NCBI RefSeq assembly: GCF_963576545.1
Contig: NC_083648.1
Span: forward strand, 19,268,154-19,332,153
Direction: 5' to 3'
DNA from: Limanda limanda
Taxonomy: Eukaryota; Chordata; Actinopteri; Pleuronectiformes; Pleuronectidae
Length of the DNA: 64,000 nucleotides
Shown: positions 44,906 through 57,100 of the stretch, one piece after another
How positions within the stretch are numbered: the stretch's first letter is position 1
Layout of the letters: the number at the start of each line of letters is the position of its first letter
Translations under genes and position numbers: made by a program
The notes under the pieces: generated by a model
The model's input: the letters and a program-made list of their open reading frames with translations, nothing else
Database searches by the model: none
What the model was told of the DNA's origin: nothing

Positions 44906-46431
44906 ATATCATGTGATTCCCACTTTTCTGCTTGGTTGGTTTCTATTATTTCTTTAACCTGGCAGAATCATTTGTAATGGTCCACTCTCAGAAGGTCACG
45001 GAAGCAGCCAACAGAGGTTGCTCTCATCACACAAACACTTTAGAAATCCCGTGTGGACTCAGTCCCAGTAAGTGTCATTGGGACCTCTTATGTGATATAT
45101 GAGCATCATCATAGCCTTTTTATTGTGTTGATTACGTGAAGAATAGCTGTGTCCTCGATTATGGCATCTACCTTAAATCATGACCTTAAAAATGATAAAC
45201 TGTCCTTCGGTGGAGGAGATGTACTGAGATCTGTTTCTTAAAGTGGCCCTCCAGGGAAAGTCAAGTTTTTAAACCTGTTAACATGTCCCCCTTTATAAGA
45301 AACCAAATTTGGGTGAAAAAATCAACAACAACTTAAGGTGCGGTTTCACATTTCACAATTGTATCACTGGCCAACTTTGGCCTCCTGTTCACCCCCAATT
45401 TGGTTGCTGTGGCAAGGCAGATCACAATGTGGCGATATTCACAATATTCACTTTGAATTCAAGTATGTGTGCCCAGGCCGGTCAAGGTCTGTGATGTCAC
45501 AAACCTAAGACACCAATCCCGTCAACTTGTGGGCGGGACTCAGTGGTGTTAGTAATTTAGGGCCATGAGTGACATTTTTAGGGGGGTGTAAAAAGCTATG
45601 GGAGAAGAAGTTGAAGTAAATGCACCTATATGAAGGTGAGGAAAACAAATATTTTATCAAGTAAAATGCTGCATTAAAAAAACCTTACACAAGTGCAAGT
45701 GAGAAGCAAAATCACTTTTCACCACTACTGTCTTTACAGACATGAATTTACCGGCCTCATCCCATGTGCACTTACTGCAGTGATAACAGATTTTATTATA
45801 GCGTTAACTACATTATTAGTGATATCAGTAGTAGCATATTAGTACGTTTTTTTCAGTTTCAGTTTATTTATTTGACGTAGACATAAGAGCTCCAGCTTTG
45901 GAGCTGCAACATAATAAACATATAGGATAATCAGATGTTAGTTGTTATTGCTATGTTGCTCTTCCCTGAATTAGTGAACAGTCATGGAATTGTGTCATCC
46001 GGTAAAATCCAAAGCAAAGCTGAACAAAGTGTAAAGGTCATGAATATCCAAACATGACTCAGGTGATTTGACCACACAAGGTTTTTAACAGGAATTTACA
46101 CAACACTTTATTTGATATATTTTTTTGCCCTTTTAGGTTAATCACATAACTGCTGATTTCTATTTTTGTAATTATATATTATATAAAATTGTATGATTTG
46201 CTCAAAAGACTGTCGGTCTTACAATGCTGCTGTTGTAGAATCAACATAGTTTTTGAGTTTTGTTTGCAGGTCAACCAACAGTGTCCCATAGCTGAGTGTT
46301 TGATGTCTTCGGTGTTGTGTGTACTGATCCACCTCTCAGTCAGTTTATATTCAGGCCAGTATTGATCAGTGTGTGTTTACATAGGGAGACGAACAGTGTC
46401 GTCTCTTCAGTCACAGTCAGGACACACAACC
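44906..46431. other. dab1-c8b intergenic region and c8b promoter
   Basis: No gene is visible. A stretch at 45220-45620 looks repeat-like but I cannot name it. GTTAATCACATAAC at 46137-46150, about 290 bp before the c8b start, resembles an HNF1 site imperfectly, which would suit a liver gene. A 5' UTR probably begins close to 46300. No TATA box is clear. Confidence 0.4.
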
Positions 46432-49400
46432 ATGTTTTCTGCGGCAATACCACGGAGTGCGCTCAATTTGCACGGTTGCCTACTCCATGTCACTTTGAGC
46501 TTGGTGCTTCTAAGGTATGAACTTGATTTGTCTGTTTAATGGATTGTCTGTATTTCTTTATTGTCGCTATCACAGTTCCATTAAGGATTGTCTTTCAATT
46601 TCATACTTGTTGTTTAGTCAGTATATGAGGTATCGAAAGTGGTGAAAATATCCGTTACTGTCGATTTGTCTCGAGTTGCTTTTCATCTGCTTGTCACAGT
46701 AAAGCTGCCGTCACAGCAGCGAGCAATGAGGAGCCCGGTGTTCGTGAAGCTCGGTCAGTGAGTGATTCGCTGGGAGTTCATCCTGTGGACTGTGTGTTAT
46801 CGAATTGGAGCGAGTGGTCACGCTGCGACACTTGTCAGAAGAAAAGAGTAAGTATGATGAGGCTACGTTGCAGCTACAATTCAAAGTCTGAGCTTGCAGG
46901 CCCAGAATGCAACAGTGCTTGCAACCTAGTTGATTGTTTGTTCTGGTGTTTATCATATTTATTCATAACAACAAATTTGCCATTTATGAAGAAATAATAA
47001 TCGGCGGATATGCTCTTTGAAGGAGCTCTCAAAGAATCCAGGCTGCAATCAGGATCCTTTAATGAACCTATTGACCATCTGTCTTTTGTTCAATCAATGA
47101 TGCTAAACATGTAGCAGATATAGTATTGATTGTTATAATTTATCACATCATTTATTTTGACCAAGAAAGATTGGTTGGTCGATTTATTTTGTTTGGCACA
47201 CTATCTGTCTCTCTATGTCCATCTTTGTGCTAAGCTAAGCTAGCTGCTTGCTGGCTCGCTTTCATACAGACATAAATGGTTGCCAATACTCTTTGCTAAC
47301 TCTCAGTAGGGAAGAAAACAATTTCCTTTAACCTATATATGACCCTATCACTAATTAAAATCTACATACGAAAGAAAATACTGGTTATATGAACTGCAGC
47401 GAACCAAATATATGGCTAACATCCAAAACTACAGACCAGATAAATTGATCTAATAAACAGTAATGTGGCTGGTAAGGAGATTCAATTTGGATGCAATCAG
47501 ATTTGGATAAATAAATCATCGTATACCTCAGGCTGTGAAAAGTTAAACTTGTTCTGACCCCTGTGATATATTTTTCTGTGAGGAGACAGTGAAGGTCTCT
47601 GTGGATGAACTGAGTGCTCTACCTCATCCACTTTACAAGGGGGCAGATTAATAATCCTGACATGAGAAAGTGAAAAAATAACACTAATGTGATTTTGGCT
47701 ATTACAGTTCCCTGGGAGCAGTTTCCGAGCTCTTTCACACACCTTTATTCTGTGTTGGCGAGCCTACCTCTCTGTTCTTTCTGACTGTGTATGTGTTTGT
47801 ACCTCTCGACCTTCCAGTATCGCTATGCCAAACTTGACCAGCCTTCTCAGTTTGGAGGGGAGCCATGCAATTTTCATGACAGGGAGGACGAGGCCTGTGA
47901 GGTTCCAGCCCGCTACACCTGTGACAATATTCCCGTGTGTGAAGGATTCCTCTGCACACAAACAGGTATCTTGTAAACCCGCCTTCACCAAGTGCATTTT
48001 ATATTGTATAAAAATCATTAAAAAAATATGTAAGAATTCAAGTCACACAAAGAAAAATATTAATATTCTGTGTCTGATGTGAGTGAGTCATCTTGCAATT
48101 TCAGAAGGTTTCCGGCTACTTTGCATTTGCGAGATTTGTTCTCAAAAGAAAGATGGTATCATTCTTATGTTAAATATGTGGCTGATTAGATTAGCATAGA
48201 CACTAAATGCAATTGAAACTGTTAATATTGTCTTATCAACACCCCTAAAGTACACTACAGTCAATACTGCAACACATTACCCCTTCAAACTTTATCTCAT
48301 CACCTTTAAAGCACAAATTAACACGTCGCAGATCTCTCTCTAATCTGCACAAAAATCCAAATAGAAACACAATGTTGTGCTTTTGTGTTTCTCGGCCATA
48401 TGCAGTCTTTACCTCTGACTACTTGTTTCCCACTGATTCCAGCAAATCTGCTGTTGGCTTGTGCTTTATATTCAAATTTGCTGGAATGTCGATCTTCTCA
48501 TCTCAATCTAAAGAAAGCTTATAACCGTATTTCCAAAAACAGCACTTAATATTTCTCAAAATTTAAATGACGTCTCTCCTCCATCAGGTCGCTGCATTCA
48601 CAGAACTCTAAAGTGTAATGGGGAGGATGACTGCGGGGACATGTCAGATGAAGTCGGCTGTAAGAAGGTTCCCAAGCCCTGCAGACACGAAGCTGAGGAG
48701 TACTGGGGAATTGAGAACCTTGCCAAAGGGTCAGTCAAATTCCTATTAGTCTACAATGGTAGTTTTTTGGGCAAACTCTTATGTAAACATGTGCCTCTTC
48801 TCAAATCAGGTTACCCATTGTTGATGCTGATGCTTTTCTTTCAGAATCAACATCTTGAACAGTAACCTGGAGGGAATGGTGCTTGATAACAGATACTATG
48901 CAGGCAGCTGCTCGCCCCAATACATTCAGGATGTCAGGTTCAGGAAGCCTCACAACTTGCAGCAGTACACTTTCCAGGTGGGCTTGACCAACAAACAAGT
49001 ACCGATTTATACTTGATGCATGAACACACATACGTTTATTCTAATTTATTGACTTACCACAAAGTTTGGCTTGCCGAATTGTGGAAAATACAATCACTGC
49101 CTTTCAGAGCTTAAAGGGATAGTTCACCGAAAAATGGTTGTGTGAGTGGTCGATAGAAAAACCGCATATATATATACAGTCCATTTAATATCCATTCATA
49201 TGAAGGTTTTCGCACTGCTTTACAAAGCATTAGAAACGGATACATCAACAAATCAAACCAATAGTTACAACTAATAATTCCTTCATGAGGAGAGCTAATT
49301 CGAAATGTATCCTTGTGTTGGTTGTTTCAGCTTGGCTTAATTTAAAACCATGAAAAATCCTGTTTTATCTTATTTCCCTTCTTCATCATTCTGTTCTGTT

Positions 49401-52400
49401 GCATCTGTTTTTCCATCTTATCCACAGTTTACTTTAAATTAACAGTTTTATTAACATGGTCCTGCTCATTTCACACTAAAAGCTAAATTTGTGTTGTCCA
49501 CTCATCTACAGACAAGAGGCTCGTATGATTTCAATGTTCAGGCATTTGAGTCATACTCTGACTACATGGAAACCACCATAAAGGAGCGTATGACAAAAAC
49601 CACTGTTTCCTTTGGCTTTGCCGTTCCTGGCGTATTTGAATTTGGCTACAACTACAATAATGCCAAATTCACCAGATCCATTCAGAAGATTCGCCGTGCC
49701 TCTGGCAAGGTGAGCTGCTCTTTTTTTTCCCTTTTCTTCTGAAAAACCACTGGTGCCTCTAATCTTTCACCTGCCTCCCACTGATTCTCTCCTCAGATCA
49801 ACAGCTTTGTGAGGGCCAAAGCAGAGCTGGAGTTGGCCCAGTACATGCTGAAGCCAGACGATTTGATGCTTCACCCTGAGTTCCTGCAGCGCCTGCGCTC
49901 CTTGCCACAGGCCTATGTTTATGGAGACTACAGGCAGATATACAGAGACTACGGCACCCACTACATCACAGAGGCCGCCCTCGGAGGAGAATATGAGCAC
50001 ACCATCATTCTAAACAAGGACAACCTGGCCAAGACAGGTAACAGGGCATCATCCGTAAAATCTAATTTAGTTCAATTTCTCAGCTCTTTCATTTAAAGGA
50101 TGTTCCACACAGATCATTATTTGGATCGGATACTGGGGTTTGCCAATGCTAATGATATCATATTATCCTCTACATTGAGTGTTTAAGCTGTTAAACTACA
50201 TACATGTTGCTCAGCGGCTGGTTATGTGAACTATAACATAATAATATAAAAAGGAAAAAGCACTCCATGACAGAGGTTTGTCATCCTAGATTATACTTTG
50301 GAAGACTACAAGTCCTGCACCCAGTCAGGCCTGAAGATTGGAGCCAACATTTATGGTGTTTACGTGTCAGTGGGGGTTCAGGGCGGATCCTGCGCTGGCC
50401 TGTTGAATGAGATGGGAGGTGAGGATTCGCAGTCTGCTAAATACACATGAACTGATGCTTGAACACTGAAGTCACTCCTTCCCTTTCCAGAGGACACTGT
50501 AATCGGCAGCACCGTGGAGGACTTTGTTGCTGTCGTGCGAGGTGGCAGTAGCGAGTCCATCACCGGCTTGGTGTCTAAAAAGCTTCCCACCCCCCAGCTG
50601 ATGACGCTTTGGGGTGAGGGAGTACGCTTCAACCCTGACTTCATTCGCAAAACAGTGAGTTTCTCTATCGCCAGTGGCCAGAGGCCTAATGTTTACCGGT
50701 TGTCTGTCCGTCCCATTCTTATGAACACGATATCTCAGGATCTTCTAATTCTCAGGATGACCTAATTAGAATTTTGGAGGTCAAAGGTCAATGTTCCAGA
50801 GGCCTCAAAAAAACATATTTCCATTCCAACACCTTGAGAGGGTCCTTTCAAATTTGGCACATATGTTCACTCCACGATGAAGTGACCATATTTGGGATGG
50901 TCAAAGATCAAAGACCAAGGTCATGTCTCAAAACAGGTTTTTGGCCTCTGGAATATGATATCGTAGGTCTGCTTTTAGGGAACTTCTTCCAATTTTGTCC
51001 AGTTGTCACTTGGACTCAAAGATGAACTGATTCAATTCCAGTGCTCAAAGGTCACAGGTCACAGGACCTCATATGAGTATGAGTTTGAAAAAAAATTCTA
51101 TAGACTGAATCTGCACTGGTTGGAGGAGGCATACAACAGCAGTAATTGTAGTTCCGTCAGACAAGTCACATTCAAATGTTAATTGCAAAGAAGAAAATTA
51201 TAGTGTTGGGCGTCTATTCTCTGACTTAATCATTCCCCGAGATATGATTACATAGATATAATGGGAGTGATGAGCAAATACCTCTCCCCCGGAGCCTAGA
51301 GGTGGATGCTGGGGTGATGGAGGGGCTGAAGCATCTGGCAGCAATTTAAAATTGTCTTGAGTGGATATGATTTGAATAATCGAGCCAGAATCATTTCCAA
51401 AAGTGTTGCAGAGAGGTGAAGTAGCCTACAGCTAAACCAATCAATAGCAAGCTGGAGAACAAACAGCAAATGATGCCAGATTGCAACAATGCCAAATAAA
51501 ACTGGGCTGTCTAACAACCTCATAGTCAAATGTCAGCACACAAGGGACTTTCCAGTTGTCTCTGTCTAAAAACAACTCAATCCAATACGACCAACTTTGA
51601 ATAGTAACAAGTGTTTGGTTGAATCATGACACTTGTTTCTCATTAGACTCGGCCTCTGTATGAGCTGGTGACTTCAAGAGACTTCTCCCATGATGCTTCA
51701 CTGAAGAGGAACCTGAAAAAAGCATTGTCGGAGTTCCTGGCGGAGAGTAGTTCATGTCGTTGTGCTCCCTGCCGAAACAATGGAGTGGCTGTTTTGAGAG
51801 GTATGTCAGATGATATTATATTCTACAGTTTAAATCCCCCTCCATACTTACTTACCTGATAATGCATATCACCTGACCAATCGCAGCTTATAAAATGTAG
51901 AATTTGACATCACAACAGCAAAGACAACAGGGTCTGCAATGTCTGTAGCTGATTGGCCATGTTGTGTTATACACTAAAGAGACAAGGCTAGTTCCAGAAG
52001 TTTTCTTCTGTAGGGGGTCATGTGATAGGAGTGTCTACATCATAATTTCCAAAACCTTCCGTTTCTGCCCGTCCAGAGTGAAACGTAGCCCCAGAGTTTT
52101 CTAACCAAACTTCTCCATTTTAGGCACTCTAAAATTCCAGAGCAGTGTGGGCACCAGGCCTATCTGCCACAGAGTTGATGCATATTCAAATGAAAATGTA
52201 GTAATGTGGAACTAACCTTAGTCTATGTTTGCAACTGAAGTAATGGCTGTTTCTGTTTCCTTCTGAAATTCAAAACTAGCTCAGTAGCTTAACTTGTGTA
52301 CTTTGTGAGTAATTACTGTTATTTTTTCATTTATAGTTCTGGTACTATTTATATGGGTATTTGTTTTTTCCTTCTTATTCTTCGGCTTTAGTTTTAGGTT

Positions 52401-52865
52401 AAGTTGTAATTAAAATTACATTAAGTGACCTCGGAGAGACATTGGAAAACTAAACGATGCAGCGGTAATGAAGATAATGAAGGAATTATTGTTGTCTTCT
52501 TCACTAGGCACAAGGTGTGACTGTGTGTGTCCCATTGGCTACACCGGACGGGGCTGTGAGATCACTCAGAGGCAAAAAGGTGAGAACTACGGATCCAAAA
52601 TACAAAAAAACGTCATACAACACATAATTTATTTTAAATATATATATATTACTTTTGTACCAAACCTACTGAGACTACATGAGGAAACTTGATGTGACCC
52701 TTTCCCACAGAAATAGCCACTGACGGCAGTTGGAGCTGCTGGGGTGCATGGTCGTCCTGCAGTGGGAGAACGAAGTCAAGGAGTCGACAGTGTAACAACC
52801 CAGCACCCAGCGATGGAGGCCTGGCCTGCACAGGACTGCAGCAAGAGGAGACTTCCTGCATTTAA
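46432..52865 (+). CDS. c8b: c8b, complement component C8 beta chain (12 exons, 588 aa)
   Basis: Exons: 46432-46514, 46700-46847, 47818-47965, 48588-48729, 48845-48977, 49512-49709, 49797-50037, 50290-50418, 50491-50654, 51647-51800, 52508-52579, 52711-52865; all phases match and the total is 1767 nt. C8-beta is a secreted plasma protein that binds C5b-7 and recruits C8-alpha/gamma into the membrane attack complex. Order: signal peptide (about 1-27), short propeptide ending EAR at 46, TSP1 (59-125; SNWSEW), LDL-receptor class A (about 116-156; [13 protein letters not shown]), MACPF (about 160-505; [13 protein letters not shown] at 336-348), EGF-like ([20 protein letters not shown]), and C-terminal TSP1 ([12 protein letters not shown]). 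Human C8B also has 12 exons and 591 aa. Confidence 0.95.
47150..47310 (-). repeat. Fragment of the GCTAAGCTAA teleost MITE family
   Basis: CATCTTTGTGCTAAGCTAAG, then CTAGCTGCTTGCTGGCTC and CATACAGACATAAATGG, match the reverse orientation of the family at 4017-4756 and 33692-34207. Lies in c8b intron 2. Confidence 0.45.
49111..49175 (+). mobile_element. Solitary left end of a TTAA-flanked MITE
   Basis: TTAAAGGGATAGTTCACC at 49111-49128, then GAAAAATGG, is the terminal sequence of the family found complete at 61671-62165. No matching right end lies in this c8b intron. A TATATATACAGTCC segment follows. Confidence 0.45.
50680..51090 (+). repeat. Teleost dispersed repeat in c8b intron 9
   Basis: Contains CTTATGAACACGATATCTCA, AATTTGGCACATATGTTCAC, GGACTCAAAGATGAACTGAT and GGTCAAAGGTCAATG/GTCACAGGTCACAGGACC words. 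I recognise it as a frequent percomorph repeat in its usual orientation. The repeated AGGTCA half-sites resemble nuclear receptor elements, but they belong to the repeat. Confidence 0.55.
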
Positions 52866-52980
52866 AAACCTGCTTAAGTCAAAACTGATTTAAAAACATA
52901 AGAAAACAAACTTTTAAATAGGAGAGTAGTCTGTGGTGTGTTTAGTCAGTGGACTAATGTGTAATAATGATTCACATTTG

Positions 52981-52986
52981 AATAAA
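52981..52986 (+). terminator. c8b: c8b polyadenylation signal
   Basis: AATAAA lies 116 nt after the c8b stop codon and is followed by a GTTTGTCG segment. It is the first hexamer after the stop. Confidence 0.65.
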
Positions 52987-53054
52987 GTAAATCTAAACAA
53001 TGAGCATGGTTTGTCGTCTAGGACTATTTTATAAGAACTGGGAAACCATTTGGA

Positions 53055-53660
53055 CAGTGGTGGGATGTAACAAAGTACATGTACTTTGTTAGAGTATTAA
53101 AGGACATTTTTCATGGATTTTTACTTACTTTTCAGGTACTTTTACTCCACTACATATAGTGTATCAGCCCATATATGTAAATTTTGCTCAACTATATCTT
53201 TACCATGCATTATGTTTAATGTTCACAGTGTTTTATCACATTTTTATAGGTAATTAATAACGAGGTGGGAACTGAACAATCAGAAGAGGAAGGTGACATT
53301 AGACTCCGCCTCCTGCAGCAGTAGAATCATTGTTGAAGAAAACCTAAGAACTACTCCAAGGCCGCGAGTCGGCCATTTATATGACAATGTATTTTCAGTA
53401 GTGTCATCTGCATTTCTCTTTATTATTATGAGAGAGTCTATATTATTCATACAACTCAAATAATATACTAATATACAGTAGACACATTTAATGAGGTAGT
53501 AGAGTGTTTCATCACAACAATAGGCACACAGCAAGTGACTTTTAATACTTTAAGTATACTCAAAAGCAAGTACTTACTGGAAGCAAGTACTGACTTGCTT
53601 TTTCCCAAGTAGAAAGGTTAATGCAGTACTTTTACTTTTACTGGAGTACATTTTTTCCAT
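53055..53660 (+). mobile_element. Decayed DNA element between c8b and c8a
   Basis: Starts CAGTGGTGGGATGTAACAAA with GTACATGTACTTTGTT, and ends with TACTTTTACTTTTACTGGAG. The centre shares ACATTAGACTCCGCCTCCTG and CAGCAG with the element at 39795-40226. CAGTGGTGG is a hAT-like terminus. It occupies about half of the convergent intergenic gap; no coding capacity. Confidence 0.55.
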
Positions 53661-53982
53661 TTATTTGTGTGTTTCTAAAGTACAACATTTGACAATTAAC
53701 TGGACTTTCCTCAGACAGCAAAATGGATCAGCATCTGTTGTTCCATATTTAACATTAATATTGGAGGCAATTTAAAAACAAAGTCACACACAGTACAAAT
53801 AACAGTTTAAATCAAAATTACTTAATGAAAATACTGACACAAACACAAAATGCTCAACACACTTTTATTTCCACTTTGACGTGTCACACAGTGTGACCTG
53901 AGACAGGCAGATGCTATTTTTGACAGCTCCGTACTTAACATTAAAAAACTAACACCATCATTTTTTATCGTCAGAAAAAAAC

Positions 53983-53988
53983 TTTATT
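53983..53988 (-). terminator. c8a: c8a polyadenylation signal (minus strand)
   Basis: TTTATT on the plus strand is AATAAA on the minus strand, 54 nt beyond the c8a stop. A second copy is at 53864-53869. Confidence 0.6.
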
Positions 53989-54041
53989 CTCTCTCATCAC
54001 TCAACATCGTCTTCACACTACAATTTGGGAGGAGCTTCACT

Positions 54042-54193
54042 TCAGCAACGTCGCGTCTGACTGGGAGAGCCCAGGCAGGCGGCTCCGCCCCCGTCAGGTG
54101 GGGGATGGTTACAGGCTCTCCTCCGAGTCTTCCTCCCAGATGTGCAAGAGGACCAGGCCCCCCAGCACGACCACGACCCATCTGTCTTGACAT
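54042..54193 (-). CDS. c8a: Last c8a exon, C-terminal TSP1 domain
   Basis: On the minus strand, the acceptor CTCGACAG leads to a frame starting [17 protein letters not shown] and ending TRRC then TGA. It continues the EGF-like exon, whose donor is AGTG|GTGAGG after 55095, through a split Asp codon. Longer open frames overlap in other phases and hide this one. WSCW and WGAW are typical C-mannosylation sequences of TSP1 repeats. Confidence 0.9.
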
Positions 54194-57100
54194 CTGTCGA
54201 GTAACATTAAAAGGATTTTGTGTTGGATATGTATTGGGTGAGAAGAAATTGAAGTACAGTTCAGTATAATTGAAATAATTGAAACTATTACACACCAGTT
54301 ATAGTAATGTTAGATGTATTGATATTATATATCATTGATCATTTTATTCCTCCCCTACAGAACTATTTTTAAGTCCTCAGTTGTGAGTTGGCCCTGCAGG
54401 ATGTTGCATAAAATCAAAGAATGCAAGAGTTGCAAAGCTTCAAAGCCTTGAAGTTCAAGCTGTTATGGATACGGTGGTGAATGGATATATAACAGCTGCA
54501 CCAAAAGTTTGACTCTACAATATAATTGTCTGGTATTTAGAGGATGAAAAACTACAAAAGCATTTACAAGTGCCTGAATAAATAGCCGCCAGTCTGCACG
54601 GGATGCTTGAAGAGACCAGATCTGAAATTGAACTGTAGACTAAACTGTCGGCAGAGATGTCTGGAGCACCTTGGAATCAGTATCTTGCCCAAGGACACAT
54701 CAGAATGGAGACTAGACAAACTAGGGATTGAACCATCAACCGTCAGAAAAGTGCACAGCCCTCCCGTTCTCTTGAGCCACAGCTACCCGCAAAAAAATTA
54801 ATCTAGTTTGTTTTCATTGATAAGCTCTCTTTTATTAAAGCACTCATTTTTGGGGGAATTGAGTTAATAGCCATGAATAGCTTCTTTTCATGTGTGAGCT
54901 TTTATTTTAGGAGGCACTAAAATCAGTTCAGCTAGCTTTTCCATTTTTTCTGTGCTGTGATATTGATCAGAAATAATAGTTTCAATATTAAAACACGCAG
55001 GCAGAATTAGCATTTTCAATATGTGAAGCATTTTAGTCCAACTTAAAGAGCCTGCTTTTGAATATGTTGACAGTTTTTTATCATATCGCCTCACCACTTC
55101 TGAGCGTCTGTTCACAGGCGTCTCCCTGGTAACCGGACCTACAGAGGCACTCACAGGAGGTGCCCTTGAGGACAGGGATCCCATTATGCCTGCAGGGAGC
55201 ACAGCGACAGGAGTCAAACTGCTGCAGATACTCATCCCAGCCCCTCTGCAGGTTGGCCAGTCTCGCACCTACATGGACGGCGGCCGTGCTGAGGCGCACC
55301 AGCTCATAGATCGGCATGGTCTGGGGAAACAGATGATCGCACCAGCATTAAAGCACGAAAGCAGTCTGAGGTCATCACGAGTTACATTGAGCAACAATTC
55401 CCCTCATTCTTTTCCTTTGTTTAAGAAGTTTTTCTCTTTATATGAAGTTTTATATCACCTCGTATTCGATGAGAGTTGGGTTGTACTGCAGAGTTGCTCC
55501 CCAGCTCCTGTAGGTTTTGGGATTCCTGATAGCCAACAGACTACCGCTGCTCTCTGTGATTCCTCCCTTCACTAGAGTCACAATGTCCTCAATCACAACC
55601 GAACTGGAGTCCCTTGCTATACGTGTTAAAAACAGAATGAAAAAAAAATCACAACACATTACAATAACAGTCATTTACACGATTTCTTAGTTATACAAAA
55701 CTGTGACAGTTGAAACTTTAGCTAATGAACTGAAAGTCAAGATAATTATAATGCACATTTATAATTTATGTAAAATAAATATGTATATTATATTACACTG
55801 TATTGTGAGGTATTATTATATAGTAATATGTGATATGAGAACCGGTTCATGGTAATTGGTAATTGTATTTCTCATCTGTTATTAGTTGAGTATAAATTCA
55901 GGGGCTTCATTCTTCAGAGGCTGCATCTGAAGACAGATTTTGTCGCAGTGGTTCAACTCGCAGGTCCCATTTAGAAGGCTCCTTCAAAAGTGTCCGGCAA
56001 ATGCATCCTTTCATTCCGAGAAATGAAGGCTCCAAGGGGTGGATGCCTCCTCTCACAACCTGTCCCAGGATTCATTGCACTTCGGTGACAAACCGATTTT
56101 CAAAGAGGGAAATGGCACAGGCTTGCTTGAGTATCGGGCTTCAACTCAACTGAGCACATGTTACATTACCAAGGAGAGCTAAAACTTTCTCATCATGTCC
56201 AACTTCATCTCTGCCTCTTTGGCTATAGCAATAAGGGTGAGAGGAGCATTTTTTGTTTTTTCAGTTCAGCCTTTACAGTCTATGCGGTCCTCTGAAGGAT
56301 GCAGCCCCTGAATTGGGAAACAGTTACTGTCTCACCTTGACTGAACTTCCCCTTTTTCTTGCATTCATTCCCACCAAGTTTGAGATCGACTTCTCCGTAG
56401 GCCCCCATTGGATAGCTTAATCCAATAGAGCCACCAATGCATTTACCAACCTGTTCACCCACCATGTCTGTGAGCATTAGGGGAAATAATTAAACAAAGG
56501 TTACTTACATAACATGGAATTATTATATGACATCAATTAACACATTGTAAAGTTCACAGTACTTGACGTAGCCATGGAGTTTTTGTTAATAACCACAACA
56601 TATTCGAGGGTTCCTCCCATAGTTCCCTCCGTGACGTAGTGAGTGCCAAATGTGTTGAAGAAGCGGGAGTAGATCCCAAAGTCGTACTGCTCCGGGAGCT
56701 CCATTAGTGACACATAGAAATCCTCATGAAGCATCAGCTCATTGGTTCTCATCTTGAATTGGGCTGTTTGCACTTTGGACGAAAGCCTGACAAACCCAAA
56801 GTCCTGAGGACAAAATAATATAATATCAATGATTAGCAATATGTTTGTATTATCTTGAAGAAAGACAGGTAAAACTAGAGCTACAACTTATTAATACTTA
56901 TGAATACCCACCCTCATGTTTAACTATTCGAAATTCAGCTACACCTAGGCAACGGTTAGCTTAGCTTAACTTAGCCATGCAACCATTCCAGACATCAATT
57001 TAACTTTCTTTATTGTTTGTTTTCTCTGTCTTTTTTGCAGAAGTAGGGATGATTTTAGAGGTGTTTGATTAATTACACAACATGATTATATATAATCCAT

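Larger units (their letters stand above)
48588..51800 (+). other. c8b: MACPF pore-forming domain region of C8 beta
   Basis: Exons 4-10 encode the perforin-like fold. Visible landmarks are [31 protein letters not shown], the first membrane-inserting helix region at residues of about 219-284, the family signature [36 protein letters not shown] and [13 protein letters not shown]. No stop or missing exon is seen, so the chain looks functional. Confidence 0.9.

Noticed and set aside
50750..51070. Repeated AGGTCA half-sites as a nuclear receptor enhancer of c8b
   Set aside because: They are part of a dispersed repeat present in many places, so no specific role is supported.
53984..54295. 103-codon minus-strand frame rich in Gly/Arg
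   Set aside because: Shadow of the last c8a exon in another phase; the TSP1 frame explains the sequence.
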